This document shows positions 51,341 through 60,267 of a stretch of 64,000 nucleotides of DNA, one piece after another. The stretch's first letter is position 1, and every line of letters starts with the position of its first letter. The position numbers and the translations under genes were made by a program. This stretch comes from Fluviicoccus keumensis (lineage in GTDB: Bacteria > Pseudomonadota > Gammaproteobacteria > Pseudomonadales > Moraxellaceae), in contig NZ_SHKX01000012.1 of assembly GCF_004217445.1 (NCBI RefSeq), positions 434,001 through 498,000 on the forward strand, given 5' to 3'. The notes under the pieces are model-generated. The model was not told the origin of the DNA and did not search any database. It saw only the letters and a list, made by a program, of their open reading frames with translations.

Positions 51341-52047
51341 GCGAGATTTCCTACCGCAAGATCGCCATTGACGGCCTGTGGAAGAACAATACCTCCACCG
51401 TGCAGTTGCTGGGGCTGTGCCCGTTGCTGGCCTGCTCCAATTCCGTGGTCAACGGTTTGGGACTGGGGCTGGCGACGACGCTGGCGCTCGCCGCCTCGAA
51501 TGCGGCGGTCTCGGTCATCCGCCGTCAGGTGCCTGACACGCTGCGCATCCCGATTCTGGTGATGATCATCGCCGCCATTGTTTCCTGCATCGAACTGGTG
51601 ATGCACGCCTACACTTACCAGTTGTACCAGATCCTCGGTATTTTCATTCCCTTGATCGTGACCAACTGCGCGCTGCTGGGCCGGGCCGAAGCCTTCGCCA
51701 GCAAGCATCCGCCGCTGCCTTCCGCCTTTGACGGCCTGATGATCGGTGCCGGTTTCACGCTGGTGCTGGTGCTGCTGGGCAGCATGCGCGAACTGCTGGG
51801 TAACGGCACGCTGTTCGCCAACATGCACTTGCTGCTGGGCGAGACGGCACGCAACTGGACAGTGACCCTGCCGGGTTATCACAAATTCCTGTTCTTCATC
51901 CTGCCGCCGGGCGCCTTCCTTTGCCTGGGGCTGGTGATTGCGGGCAAGAATGTCATTGATGAAAGGTTGAAGGCCCGCGCCCAAGTCGAGGTGGCGGTCA
52001 CACCCGCCGGCGGCAAGCGCGTGCGCACCACGGGACATATCGCATGA
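51337..52047 (+). CDS. rsxE: electron transport complex subunit RsxE/RnfE
   Basis: A 236-aa membrane protein homologous to RsxA and NqrD: WKNNTSTVQLLGLCPLLACSNSVVNGLGLGLATT and FIPLIVTNCALLGRAEAFASK with the conserved cysteines. The start at 51337 overlaps the rsxG stop (ATGA) and has AAGGAG upstream. It overlaps nth by 4 bp, so nth belongs to the same transcript. Confidence 0.95.
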   Translation: MSEISYRKIAIDGLWKNNTSTVQLLGLCPLLACSNSVVNGLGLGLATTLALAASNAAVSVIRRQVPDTLRIPILVMIIAAIVSCIELVMHAYTYQLYQILGIFIPLIVTNCALLGRAEAFASKHPPLPSAFDGLMIGAGFTLVLVLLGSMRELLGNGTLFANMHLLLGETARNWTVTLPGYHKFLFFILPPGAFLCLGLVIAGKNVIDERLKARAQVEVAVTPAGGKRVRTTGHIA

Positions 52048-52679
52048 AGAAGGCGGAACGAGTACGGGAAATCTTCACCCGGCTGCGGGCGCAGAATCCG
52101 CACCCCACTACAGAGCTGGTTTATTCCACCCCGTTTGAATTGCTGATCGCCGTCATCCTGTCCGCACAGGCAACCGATGTCGGCGTCAACAAGGCCACCG
52201 CCAAACTTTACCCAGTGGCCAATACCCCGGCCGCGATCCTGGCGCTGGGACTCGACGGCCTGAAGGAGTACATCAAGACAATCGGCCTCTACAACAGCAA
52301 GGCCGTGAATGTGATCAAAACCTGCGAGATGCTGGTGCAACTCCATCACGGCGAAGTGCCGCGCCTGCGCGAACATCTGGAAGCGCTACCCGGCGTCGGC
52401 CGCAAAACCGCGAACGTGGTGCTGAACACGGCCTTTGGCGAGCCGACAATGGCGGTAGACACGCACATTTTCCGCGTCAGCAACCGGCTGGGACTGGCCA
52501 AGGCCAAAACCGTTGAGGCCACCGAACAACAATTACTGAAGACCATCCCCGCCGAGTTCATGATGGACGCCCATCACTGGCTGATCCTGCACGGGCGCTA
52601 TGTCTGCAAGGCGCGCAAACCGGAATGCGGCAACTGTATCCTGGCTGATTTGTGCCCTTCCAAGGACAAGGAGTCATGA
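52044..52679 (+). CDS. nth: endonuclease III
   Basis: A 211-aa DNA glycosylase/AP lyase for oxidised pyrimidines. It has the helix-hairpin-helix LPGVGRKTANVVLN with catalytic Lys, the catalytic Asp in VDTHIFRVSNRLGL, and the C-terminal [4Fe-4S] loop CKARKPECGNCILADLC. It is coupled to rsxE, as in E. coli, linking an Fe-S repair enzyme with a redox complex. Confidence 0.97.
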   Translation: MKKAERVREIFTRLRAQNPHPTTELVYSTPFELLIAVILSAQATDVGVNKATAKLYPVANTPAAILALGLDGLKEYIKTIGLYNSKAVNVIKTCEMLVQLHHGEVPRLREHLEALPGVGRKTANVVLNTAFGEPTMAVDTHIFRVSNRLGLAKAKTVEATEQQLLKTIPAEFMMDAHHWLILHGRYVCKARKPECGNCILADLCPSKDKES

Positions 52680-52906
52680 CGGAAACCCTGACTGCCCTGC
52701 CCAATACCCGCTGCCCGCTGTGCGGCGGCGCCAACGACTGTGCGCCCGCCTCCACCGGTCGACTGCACGATGCCTGCTGGTGCACAACCGCCCCCATCAG
52801 CCCGGAAGCCCTCGCCCGGGTTCCTCCCGAACTGATCAATAAGGCCTGCCTTTGCCCACGCTGCGCAGCTGGAATAAATGCCGGATTTCCCGCCAAGGAA
52901 GCGTGA
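52676..52906 (+). CDS. cysteine-rich CWC family protein
   Basis: A 76-aa protein with the Cys-rich CWC motif: CPLCGGANDCA, then CWC, and CLCPRCA near the end. Six or more cysteines suggest a zinc site. Function is unknown. It overlaps nth (ATGA) and ends before the KfrA-like gene, so it is probably the last gene of the rsx transcript. Confidence 0.8.
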   Translation: MTETLTALPNTRCPLCGGANDCAPASTGRLHDACWCTTAPISPEALARVPPELINKACLCPRCAAGINAGFPAKEA

Positions 52907-52977
52907 ACCGGCCGTTTCTTTAGCGGGTCATAACGGGTTATATTGCGCTGTAATATCCATTACAAAACCGTTCCGTC

Positions 52978-53817
52978 ATGAATCCCATTCCTTCTATCCA
53001 GCAGGCTGTCTGGAAAGCCGCCGACCAGCTGATGGCCCAGGGCGTCCGCCCGACCGTGGCCAATGTCCGGGAAGTCACCCGTCGCGGCAGCGCCGGCACC
53101 ATCAATGATGCGCTGAAAGACTGGTGGCAGGATCTGGCCGAGCGGCTCAGCAATCGTATTCCCCAGCCTGATGTGCCGGAGCCTGTGATCGACATGACCC
53201 GGCAGCTTTGGGAAATGTCCCTCAAGCACGGTGAAGAAGCCTTCAAGACGCTGCGCGTGGAAAGTCTGGAACAGGCCCGCAAGGCGGAAGATGAGCGCCA
53301 ACTGGCGGTTCAGGCTTTGGAGCAGCAGCGTCACCGCCTGGAAGACTTGCAGGCTCGCACGGAGCATTTGCAGACGGCTGAAAAAGAGTTGTTGTCCGGA
53401 CTGGCCGCCGAGCAGGCGCGCCGTCAGGAGGCGGAAAGCCAGTTGCAGCAGGCGGTGGCGGCCCGCAACGAGCAAGAGGTTTTGCGCACGCAGGTGGAAA
53501 AGGAATTGGCCTTGCTGGCGGCCCAGTACCAGAGCGCCGAGCAGCAATGGCAAACCGAGCGGGAAGCCCTGAACCAGCGCCACGAGCGTGAGTCCACGCT
53601 GATGACCAACCGGCTGCAAAATACCGAACAGCTATTGCAGTCCCAGGAGGCGCAACTGCTGCAAACGGAAATGAAACTGCTGGAAGCACAGACCGAGATA
53701 CGGCTGCTGTTGCAACGGCTGGACGGTCTGCAACAGGAGAATGCAGTTCTGCGCCAGCAAGCCCATGCGCCGCAAAACCGCCGCGAAACCCTCAAGGCGC
53801 GCCTGCGGCGCACCTGA
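52978..53817 (+). CDS. KfrA-like DNA-binding coiled-coil protein
   Basis: A 279-aa protein: residues 1-55 (IQQAVWKAADQLMAQGVRPTVANVREVTRRGSAGTINDALKDWWQDL) match the KfrA N-terminal DNA-binding domain, and about 80-265 is one long Gln/Glu/Leu-rich coiled coil. KfrA on plasmids is an autorepressor that helps partition; chromosomal forms are uncharacterised. A promoter-like AT-rich stretch (GTAATATCCATTAC, a TAAT/ATTA palindrome-like element at about 52950-52963) precedes it, a possible autoregulatory operator. Confidence 0.83.
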   Translation: MNPIPSIQQAVWKAADQLMAQGVRPTVANVREVTRRGSAGTINDALKDWWQDLAERLSNRIPQPDVPEPVIDMTRQLWEMSLKHGEEAFKTLRVESLEQARKAEDERQLAVQALEQQRHRLEDLQARTEHLQTAEKELLSGLAAEQARRQEAESQLQQAVAARNEQEVLRTQVEKELALLAAQYQSAEQQWQTEREALNQRHERESTLMTNRLQNTEQLLQSQEAQLLQTEMKLLEAQTEIRLLLQRLDGLQQENAVLRQQAHAPQNRRETLKARLRRT

Positions 53818-53828
53818 GGCTATCGGAC

Positions 53829-55097
53829 TTAGAGGGACTTCAGACCGCCCAGATAGGGCTGCAGGGCTTCCGGCACGGAGATCGAGCCATCGGCCTGCTG
53901 GTAGTTTTCCATGATCGCCACCAGCGTGCGGCCCACGGCCAGGCCGGAGCCGTTCAGGGTATGCAGCAATTCCGGCTTGCCGTCCTTGTTGCGGAAACGC
54001 GCCTGCATGCGGCGGGCCTGGAAGGCTTCGAAATTGGAGCAGGACGAAATCTCGCGGTACTTGCCCTGCGCGGGCAGCCACACTTCCAGATCGTAGGTCT
54101 TGGCCGAGGAAAAACCCATATCGCCGCCGCAAAGCAGCATGACGCGGTACGGCAGCCCCAGCATTTGCAGGACCTTCTCGGCGTGGCCCGTCAACTCCTC
54201 CAGCACCGCATCAGACTGCTCCGGGTGCACGAACTGCACCAGCTCGACCTTTTCGAACTGATGCTGGCGGATCAGGCCGCGGGTATCACGGCCGTAGGAC
54301 CCGGCCTCGCTACGGAAGCACGGCGTATGCGCCACGAACTTCAGCGGCAACTGGTCGCCGCTGACAATCTCGTCGCGCAGGATATTCGTCACCGGCACTT
54401 CCGCGGTAGGGATCAGGTAATACTCCTTCTCGCCGCGCAGCTTGAACAGGTCTTCCTCGAACTTGGGCAACTGGCCGGTGCCCTGCAGGCTGTCGGCGTT
54501 GACCATGTACGGCACATAGACCTCTTCATAACCATGCTGCTGGGTATGGATGTCCAGCATGAACTGCGTCAACGCGCGTTGCAGGCGCGCCAACGGGCCT
54601 TTCAGCAGCGAGAAACGCGAACCGGTAATCTTGGTGGCGGTGGCGAAATCGAGATAGCCCAGTGCCTCGCCCAGATCGGCGTGATCCTTCGGCTCGAAAT
54701 CCAGCGCGCGGGGTGTGCCCCAGCGGCGCACTTCAACGTTGCCGTGCTCGTCTTCACCGGCGGGAACGGAAGCATGCGGCGTGTTGGGGATGGTCAACAG
54801 GAAAGCATTCAGTTCGGCTTGCAGCGCCTCCAGCTCCACTTTGACCGTTTCCAGACGGGCATTCACTTCCTGCATGCGCGCCATCAGCGGCGCGGTGTCT
54901 TCGCCGGATTTCTTGGCCATGCCAATCTGTTTCGCCCCGGCATTGCGTTCGGCCTGCAGGTGTTCGGTCTCGGATTGCAGGCTGCGGCGACGCTCTTCAA
55001 AAGCCTGTACTTTCGGAATATCAAGCGTGACATTGCGAAGCGCGAGGCGTGCGGCGACTTCTTCGGGCTGGCTGCGTAACAGGCGGGGGTCAAGCAT
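53829..55097 (-). CDS. serS: seryl-tRNA synthetase
   Basis: A 422-aa class II synthetase. It has the N-terminal coiled-coil arm (about 25-100) that contacts the tRNA-Ser variable arm; motif 2 (TPCFRSEAGSYGRDTRGLIRQHQF) and motif 3 (GSGLAVGRTLVAIMENYQ) are intact. It charges tRNA-Ser and tRNA-Sec. It follows lolA by 11 bp in the order ftsK-lolA-serS, as in Pseudomonas. Confidence 0.98.
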   Translation of the reverse strand: MLDPRLLRSQPEEVAARLALRNVTLDIPKVQAFEERRRSLQSETEHLQAERNAGAKQIGMAKKSGEDTAPLMARMQEVNARLETVKVELEALQAELNAFLLTIPNTPHASVPAGEDEHGNVEVRRWGTPRALDFEPKDHADLGEALGYLDFATATKITGSRFSLLKGPLARLQRALTQFMLDIHTQQHGYEEVYVPYMVNADSLQGTGQLPKFEEDLFKLRGEKEYYLIPTAEVPVTNILRDEIVSGDQLPLKFVAHTPCFRSEAGSYGRDTRGLIRQHQFEKVELVQFVHPEQSDAVLEELTGHAEKVLQMLGLPYRVMLLCGGDMGFSSAKTYDLEVWLPAQGKYREISSCSNFEAFQARRMQARFRNKDGKPELLHTLNGSGLAVGRTLVAIMENYQQADGSISVPEALQPYLGGLKSL

Positions 55098-55108
55098 TGC
55101 TGTCTCTT

Positions 55109-55744
55109 TTATAACTCGTTGATGACGTCCACACCCTTTGGCGGGGTGAACTGGAATACGGAATCGGCGATTTTGCCATTAACCTTGATCTGGCTGAAAG
55201 TGATATCGGTCTTCTGGCCCAGGGAGTCGCGCAGTTGCATGCCGGTCAGCTGGCTGCCGCTGAAGCTGACGCGCAGGGTTTCGAACAGGGCGTCCTTGTC
55301 CTTGGGCTTCAACACAAAGGTTTTTCGGCTTTTCCCGGCAACTTTTTCCTTGTCTTCACTAATCGTAAAGGACTCGGACATTTTCGCGGAGTCACCGGAA
55401 AGCAGCAGCGCCGGAGTATTGCCGACCTGCTTGTCGAGCAGTTGCCGGGTGGCCTGCTGCAATTCGGGGTCATATACCCAGACGACTTCTCCATTGGCAA
55501 TGATCTGCTGGGTAAAGGGTTTTTCCGTATCCCAGCGGAAATAGCCGGGACGACGTACCAGCATCTGTCCGCTCAGGGTTTGCAGGGGTTTGCCTTGTGG
55601 ATCGAGAGTATTCTGGATGAACGCAGCCTGCATGCTGTCCATTTTATTCAGCAAAGAGTTCAGCTGCTTGGCCGGCGTTTCGGCGGCCAGTACCGGGCCA
55701 GCGCTCAGTAGCAGACCCAGACAAAGGGCGGTATATCTCATCAT
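55109..55744 (-). CDS. lolA: outer-membrane lipoprotein carrier protein LolA
   Basis: A 211-aa periplasmic chaperone. Signal peptide MMRYTALCLGLLLSAGPVLAA, then QLNSLLNKMDSMQAAFIQNTLDPQGKPLQTLSGQMLVRRPGYFRWDTEKPFTQQIIANGEVVWVYDPELQQAT, which is classic LolA. It carries lipoproteins from LolCDE to LolB. It lies between ftsK and serS; a gene such as rarA that often sits between them is missing. Confidence 0.95.
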   Translation of the reverse strand: MMRYTALCLGLLLSAGPVLAAETPAKQLNSLLNKMDSMQAAFIQNTLDPQGKPLQTLSGQMLVRRPGYFRWDTEKPFTQQIIANGEVVWVYDPELQQATRQLLDKQVGNTPALLLSGDSAKMSESFTISEDKEKVAGKSRKTFVLKPKDKDALFETLRVSFSGSQLTGMQLRDSLGQKTDITFSQIKVNGKIADSVFQFTPPKGVDVINEL

Positions 55745-55799
55745 GCTTCCTGTCTCAGGGGGAATGCGGGCAGTTTTGCCTGTCGGCTGCCCTGCTTCC

Positions 55800-55819
55800 A
55801 GCCCCTCTCAACAGGGGCT
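55800..55819 (-). other. hairpin between ftsK and lolA
   Basis: Stem AGCCCCT/AGGGGCT (7 bp, 6-nt loop) with no T tract. It may adjust the ratio of ftsK and lolA transcripts rather than stop them. Confidence 0.4.
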
Positions 55820-55844
55820 TGGTGTGGCTTCTGTAAGTTCCGGC

Positions 55845-58800
55845 TCAATCGTGTTGCGGGGAAATCACTTCGCGTTGGCCATTGCTCTGCATCGAGCTGA
55901 CCAGTCCGGCCATTTCCATCGCCTCAATGAGACGCGCGGCGCGGTTATAGCCGATCTTGAATTTACGTTGAACAAACGAGATCGAAGCGCGACGGGTTTC
56001 CAGCACGAAAGCCACGGCTTCATCGTACAGGGGATCCTGCTCGGCATCGGCATCTTCATCCCCCATGCCGCCGGAAACGCCCTTGCTGGGTGTGCCGTCT
56101 TCGTTGAAGTCGCCTTCGAGGATTTCGTCAATGTAATCCGGTTCGCCCAAGATCCGCCAGGCGTCACAAACACGGTGGACTTCATCATCGCTGACAAAAG
56201 CGCCGTGCACGCGCTCGGGAATATTGGTGCCAACCGGCTGGAACAGCATGTCGCCGTGGCCCAGCAACTGATCAGCGCCGGGCTGGTCGAGAATGGTGCG
56301 GGAGTCGATCTTGCTGGATACCTGGAAGGCGATGCGTGACGGTACGTTGGCTTTGATCAAGCCGGTGATGACATCAACGGACGGACGCTGCGTGGCCAGA
56401 ATCAGGTGGATCCCCGCCGCCCGCGCCTTCTGGGCGATACGGGCGATCAGTTCCTCCGCTTTCTTGCCGGTAGTCATCATCATGTCGGCAAATTCGTCGA
56501 TCACGATGACAATGAACGGCATTTTCTTCAGCTTGGGCGGGACATCCTGCAAGCCGGAATCTTCCTTCTTCCAGATCGGGTCCAGAATGTTCTCGCCACG
56601 GGCTTCGGCTTCATCCAGCTTCTTGTTGAAGCCGGCCAGATTACGCACACCGACAGCCGCCATCAGCTTGTAGCGGCGCTCCATTTCGCCCACCGACCAG
56701 CGCAGCGCATTGCCGGCATCCTTCATGTCGGTCACGACCGGCGTCAGCAGGTGCGGAATCTTGTCGTAGATCGACAGTTCCAGCATTTTCGGGTCGATCA
56801 GGATCAGGCGGACTTCTTCGGGCGTCGCCTTGTACAGGATACTGATCAGCATGGCGTTGACGCCGACCGACTTGCCGGAGCCGGTTGTACCCGCCACCAG
56901 CAGGTGCGGCATGCGGGCCAGATCAGCCACGACGGGTTTACCGCTGATATCCTTGCCCAGCGCCAGGCTGACCGGCGATTCCTTTTCCTGGTAATGCGGC
57001 GCTGACAGGATTTCCAGTAAACGAACCACTTCGCGATGGGCGTTGGGGATTTCAATGCCGACCGTTGACTTGCCGGGGATGACTTCCACCACGCGCACCG
57101 AAATCATGGCCATGGAGCGCGCCAGGTCCTTGGCGATATTGGTGATCTTGGCGACCTTGGTGCCGGGAGCCGGATCAATTTCAAAGCGGGTAATCACCGG
57201 GCCGGGATGCGCATCGACAACGCGGGCGTCAATGTTGAATTCCTTGAGCTTGATTTCCAGCAGTTTGGAAAGCCGTTCAAGTTGTTCCGGCGTAAAACCG
57301 GGTTTGCGGTTCACATCCGGCTTTTCCAGCAGATCCAGGGACGGGATTTCATACCAGCGACGACGGGACGGAGCATCGTCGCGGACAGCCAGCGTGGCTA
57401 CGGCCGGAGGGGTCGCGGGCAGTTCCGCGGGTGCGGGCTGGCGCGGCTCGATAATCGAGTCTTCATCGACCAGGAAGCCGCTGACCTCGTCAGGATGCTC
57501 GGTCATGGTGGTGACGAGTTCATCAATCGCTTCCTGTTCGGCCGCGCTGATGAAGTCCAGATCGCCATCGTCATCCACCAGCGTATCCAGAATATCCGTG
57601 GATTCCGGAGCCGATGCCAGCTCGGGCGTTATATCGACCGGCAGATCGTCCAGCGGCGCTGGTTCCTGCGTCTCAGGTGCAATCACGGCAACGGGATCGG
57701 CGGGAATTGCCGGATGGAGCGCGGTTTCGACCGCACCGTGTACAACGGCCTCATCAAGTTTGGCGGACAGGTCGGCATCACGCTCAGCGCCCTCTCCCAG
57801 CCATTGCTCGGTAACCTGATGCACCACCTCGGCCTCGCTGGCGGTTGTCTCCAGAACCGGCAAGTCATCCGGAAGCAACGGTGCGGCGAGAGTTTCATCG
57901 GGCAGATCACGCACCATCGCGTCAAGATCCGCCATGAGCGCTTCGGCTGGATCACGGTCCGCGGTCAATACGGGCAAGGCATCGGAGATTACCGGGAAAT
58001 CATCGTCCGCAAGGTCGGGGCTCGAAACGACCGGTTCAGAAGCGTGGTCAAATCCGGCGATCACCTCGTTCAACTCGGCCATCAGTTGCGGCACTTCTTC
58101 GGGGTGGGCGGACTCAACAACCGCCTGATCCAGATGCTCAGCCGCCTGGGCTGCATCCGCCGCGACCACAGCGGCCGCCGCAACGGCAACCGGCACGACC
58201 GGGTCAACCCGGCCCTCATCTCCCAATTGCGCCTGCACCTTGGGGTTGGTGATATTGATCTGGAATTGCTGCTCGGACTGGGAAATGGCGCGCTGCAATT
58301 CCGCACTACGGATTTTGTGTTCCCGGTATTCCGCCACCTTGCGGCGGAAGCCTTGCTGGATATTAAGCAGAAAGGCATACAATGGATAACCCGTCGCTTC
58401 AAGGGCCAGTTTCCAGGGGAATCCCGAGACGAGGCTGAGGTTGAAGGTCAGCACAACCACAAGCAGGACGGTGGGGCCGAACAGGCCAAAGTTGCCGTAA
58501 AGCCCCTGCGCCACTTCCAGCCCGATGATGCCGCCGGCGGCATTGATGATGTTTTCATCGGCCACATAGGAATGCAGCGCAAAAAGCGCACTGCAGGCGA
58601 TCAGGCTGAGCGCATTGGACATGGCGCGGATCACCATGTTGACCGGCACGGCCTTCGGCCGCCATATGGTCATGATCTCGAAAAGGCAAAAAACCGGGAT
58701 CAGCAGCGAAGCGGAACCGAGAAAGCTATGGAAGATGTCAGCAAGCCAGGCGCCGGCAATACCGGCGGCATTGGTCACTTCAAGCGTATCGCTGCTGACG

Positions 58801-58991
58801 CGCGACCAGCCGGGATCCAGGGGGGAATATGTCAGCAGCGCGACGAAAAGGTACAGGCCGATCCCCAGCCAAAGCGCCGACTGGACTTCGCGGACACCTT
58901 TGTGATGCACCGGACGCTCGGGAACGGGAACCGGCGGGCGGTTCAGGGAAGGCTTCTTGTTTTCGGGTGTTCGGGTAAAAAAGGCTGTCAC
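55845..58991 (-). CDS. ftsK: DNA translocase FtsK
   Basis: A 1048-aa protein. About four to five N-terminal membrane helices (residues 35-200) anchor it at the septum. A long acidic Ala/Asp/Pro-rich linker follows (about 270-545). The RecA-like motor has GTTGSGKSVGVNAML (Walker A) and FIVIVIDEFADMM (Walker B), and the C-terminal gamma winged helix is ISFVQRKFKIGYNRAARLIEAMEMAGLVS. It pumps DNA and activates XerCD at dif; the gamma domain reads KOPS. It is shorter than the 1329-aa E. coli protein because of the linker. Confidence 0.97.
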   Translation of the reverse strand: MTAFFTRTPENKKPSLNRPPVPVPERPVHHKGVREVQSALWLGIGLYLFVALLTYSPLDPGWSRVSSDTLEVTNAAGIAGAWLADIFHSFLGSASLLIPVFCLFEIMTIWRPKAVPVNMVIRAMSNALSLIACSALFALHSYVADENIINAAGGIIGLEVAQGLYGNFGLFGPTVLLVVVLTFNLSLVSGFPWKLALEATGYPLYAFLLNIQQGFRRKVAEYREHKIRSAELQRAISQSEQQFQINITNPKVQAQLGDEGRVDPVVPVAVAAAAVVAADAAQAAEHLDQAVVESAHPEEVPQLMAELNEVIAGFDHASEPVVSSPDLADDDFPVISDALPVLTADRDPAEALMADLDAMVRDLPDETLAAPLLPDDLPVLETTASEAEVVHQVTEQWLGEGAERDADLSAKLDEAVVHGAVETALHPAIPADPVAVIAPETQEPAPLDDLPVDITPELASAPESTDILDTLVDDDGDLDFISAAEQEAIDELVTTMTEHPDEVSGFLVDEDSIIEPRQPAPAELPATPPAVATLAVRDDAPSRRRWYEIPSLDLLEKPDVNRKPGFTPEQLERLSKLLEIKLKEFNIDARVVDAHPGPVITRFEIDPAPGTKVAKITNIAKDLARSMAMISVRVVEVIPGKSTVGIEIPNAHREVVRLLEILSAPHYQEKESPVSLALGKDISGKPVVADLARMPHLLVAGTTGSGKSVGVNAMLISILYKATPEEVRLILIDPKMLELSIYDKIPHLLTPVVTDMKDAGNALRWSVGEMERRYKLMAAVGVRNLAGFNKKLDEAEARGENILDPIWKKEDSGLQDVPPKLKKMPFIVIVIDEFADMMMTTGKKAEELIARIAQKARAAGIHLILATQRPSVDVITGLIKANVPSRIAFQVSSKIDSRTILDQPGADQLLGHGDMLFQPVGTNIPERVHGAFVSDDEVHRVCDAWRILGEPDYIDEILEGDFNEDGTPSKGVSGGMGDEDADAEQDPLYDEAVAFVLETRRASISFVQRKFKIGYNRAARLIEAMEMAGLVSSMQSNGQREVISPQHD

Positions 58992-59079
58992 AACGGAGTC
59001 CGTATCTGCATCGAGGCCGACAAAAACGGCAAGAGTATGCTACCCGCGCCGATAAAGCCAGAGGCATTCGCAAATCGTT

Positions 59080-59106
59080 GCAAAGCCTGACGGCGTCAGG
59101 CTTTGC
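59080..59106 (-). terminator. hairpin at the end of the alanine dehydrogenase gene
   Basis: A perfect 12-bp stem GCAAAGCCTGAC/GTCAGGCTTTGC with a 3-nt loop just past the ald stop. The tail is not T-rich, so it may need a factor or act as an RNA 3'-end stabiliser; it also lies 89 bp before the ftsK start. Confidence 0.6.
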
Positions 59107-59109
59107 GGG

Positions 59110-60165
59110 TCAGGCCGGCAGCAGCGCCGGGTGGCGGATGACGCCGTTTTCGGTCGCCAGCGCGGTATGGAAAACCTGGTCTTTTTTCCAGTCGCCGGTA
59201 CCCAGAAAGCGCACGTGCGGCAAAATCGCCCGGCTGAGGGCCTGAGCAGATGTGCGGGGTACCGCGCCGGGCATGTTCGTGACGGCGGCGAAGCCCAGGC
59301 CGTCTTCCCAGTACAACGGAGCGCGCCAGTCTGTCGGCCGTATTCCCTCGATGCATCCCCCCTGATCAATGGCAATATCCACGACAACCCTGCCCCTCGG
59401 CAGCTTGGCCAGCAAGGCGCGTGAAACCAGCCGCGGAGCCTCGGCTCCGGGCAACAGGACCGCGCCGATCAACAAGTCGGTATCCGGGGCCAGCATGGTG
59501 AGCGCGCGTTCGTCATAACGCAGGCAATTAATGCTGCGATGCTGACTGTGCAGGGCTTCCAGCGCGGCCTCGGACTGATCGAGCACCCAGACATCCGCGC
59601 CCAGAGCTGACGCCATGATCGCCGCATGGCTGCCGGCGACGCCCGCCCCCAGCACCACAACCTTGCCCGGTGGAGTATTCATCACTCCGCCCAACAAGAG
59701 TCCGGCCCCGCCCTCGGGCTGTTGCAGGTAGTGCATGCCTATCTGGACGGCAATCCGTCCGGCAATGGCGCTCATCGGGGCCAGCAACGGCAAGCGGCCG
59801 CCCACCGTCACCGTTTCGAAGGCGAAAGCGGTGACACGCTTCTCCAGTAATTGGGCCAGGACATCGGGACAAGCCGCCAGATGCAGGTAGCAGAACAGCA
59901 TCAGGCCCGGACGCAGCAACGGAAATTCTTCCGGCTGCGGCTCCTTCACCTTGACCACCAGATCACAGGCATAGATCTCCGCCAAGCTATCCGCAATGAT
60001 GGCGCCTGACTGCCGGAAATCCGCATCGGCAAATCCTGCTTTGACCCCTGCGCCGGTTTCAACCCGAACTTCATTCCCGTCGGCAATCAGCTCCCGGACT
60101 GCGGCGGGTGTCAGGGCGACACGTCCCTCCAGCGGCTTGCGTTCGCGCGGAATCCCTATCTTCAT
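59110..60165 (-). CDS. ald: alanine dehydrogenase
   Basis: A 351-aa NAD-dependent dehydrogenase. MKIGIPRERKPLEGRVALTPAAVREL, VVKVKEPQPEEFPLLRPG, PMSAIAGRIAVQIGMHYL, the Rossmann loop VVLGAGVAGSHAA, and VTNMPGAVPRTSAQAL match Ald and the related transhydrogenase alpha chain. It interconverts L-alanine and pyruvate plus ammonia. It is slightly shorter than usual (about 370). The ATG at 60165 has AAGGGG upstream; a longer frame to 60792 runs through the divergent trxB gene and is rejected. Confidence 0.92.
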   Translation of the reverse strand: MKIGIPRERKPLEGRVALTPAAVRELIADGNEVRVETGAGVKAGFADADFRQSGAIIADSLAEIYACDLVVKVKEPQPEEFPLLRPGLMLFCYLHLAACPDVLAQLLEKRVTAFAFETVTVGGRLPLLAPMSAIAGRIAVQIGMHYLQQPEGGAGLLLGGVMNTPPGKVVVLGAGVAGSHAAIMASALGADVWVLDQSEAALEALHSQHRSINCLRYDERALTMLAPDTDLLIGAVLLPGAEAPRLVSRALLAKLPRGRVVVDIAIDQGGCIEGIRPTDWRAPLYWEDGLGFAAVTNMPGAVPRTSAQALSRAILPHVRFLGTGDWKKDQVFHTALATENGVIRHPALLPA

Positions 60166-60218
60166 GAATGGCCCCTTGGTTTTTGTTTGTCGCATCCCCA
60201 TCATCAGGAGATTGATGT

Positions 60219-60227
60219 CAGTATAAT
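60219..60227. promoter_or_regulatory. overlapping divergent -10 elements of trxB and ald
   Basis: A perfect TATAAT on the plus strand (60222-60227, for trxB) overlaps a TATACT on the minus strand (60224-60219, for ald). Neither has a strong -35, so they likely compete for RNA polymerase. Confidence 0.5.
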
Positions 60228-60267
60228 CCCAATCCTTGACCCTGTATTTGTCCCTGGAGCTTGTTGT

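Noticed and set aside
46745..52047. Na+-translocating NADH:quinone reductase (Nqr) instead of Rsx/Rnf
   Set aside because: The presence of the ferredoxin-type RsxB and RsxC and the order ABCDGE followed by nth identify Rsx/Rnf.
55080..55108. T-box or other leader for serS
   Set aside because: Only 11 bases separate lolA and serS; there is no space for a leader.
57207..59090. Long open frame (627 codons) on the plus strand opposite ftsK
   Set aside because: It lies fully within ftsK, has no recognisable domain, and arises from the codon bias of the true gene.
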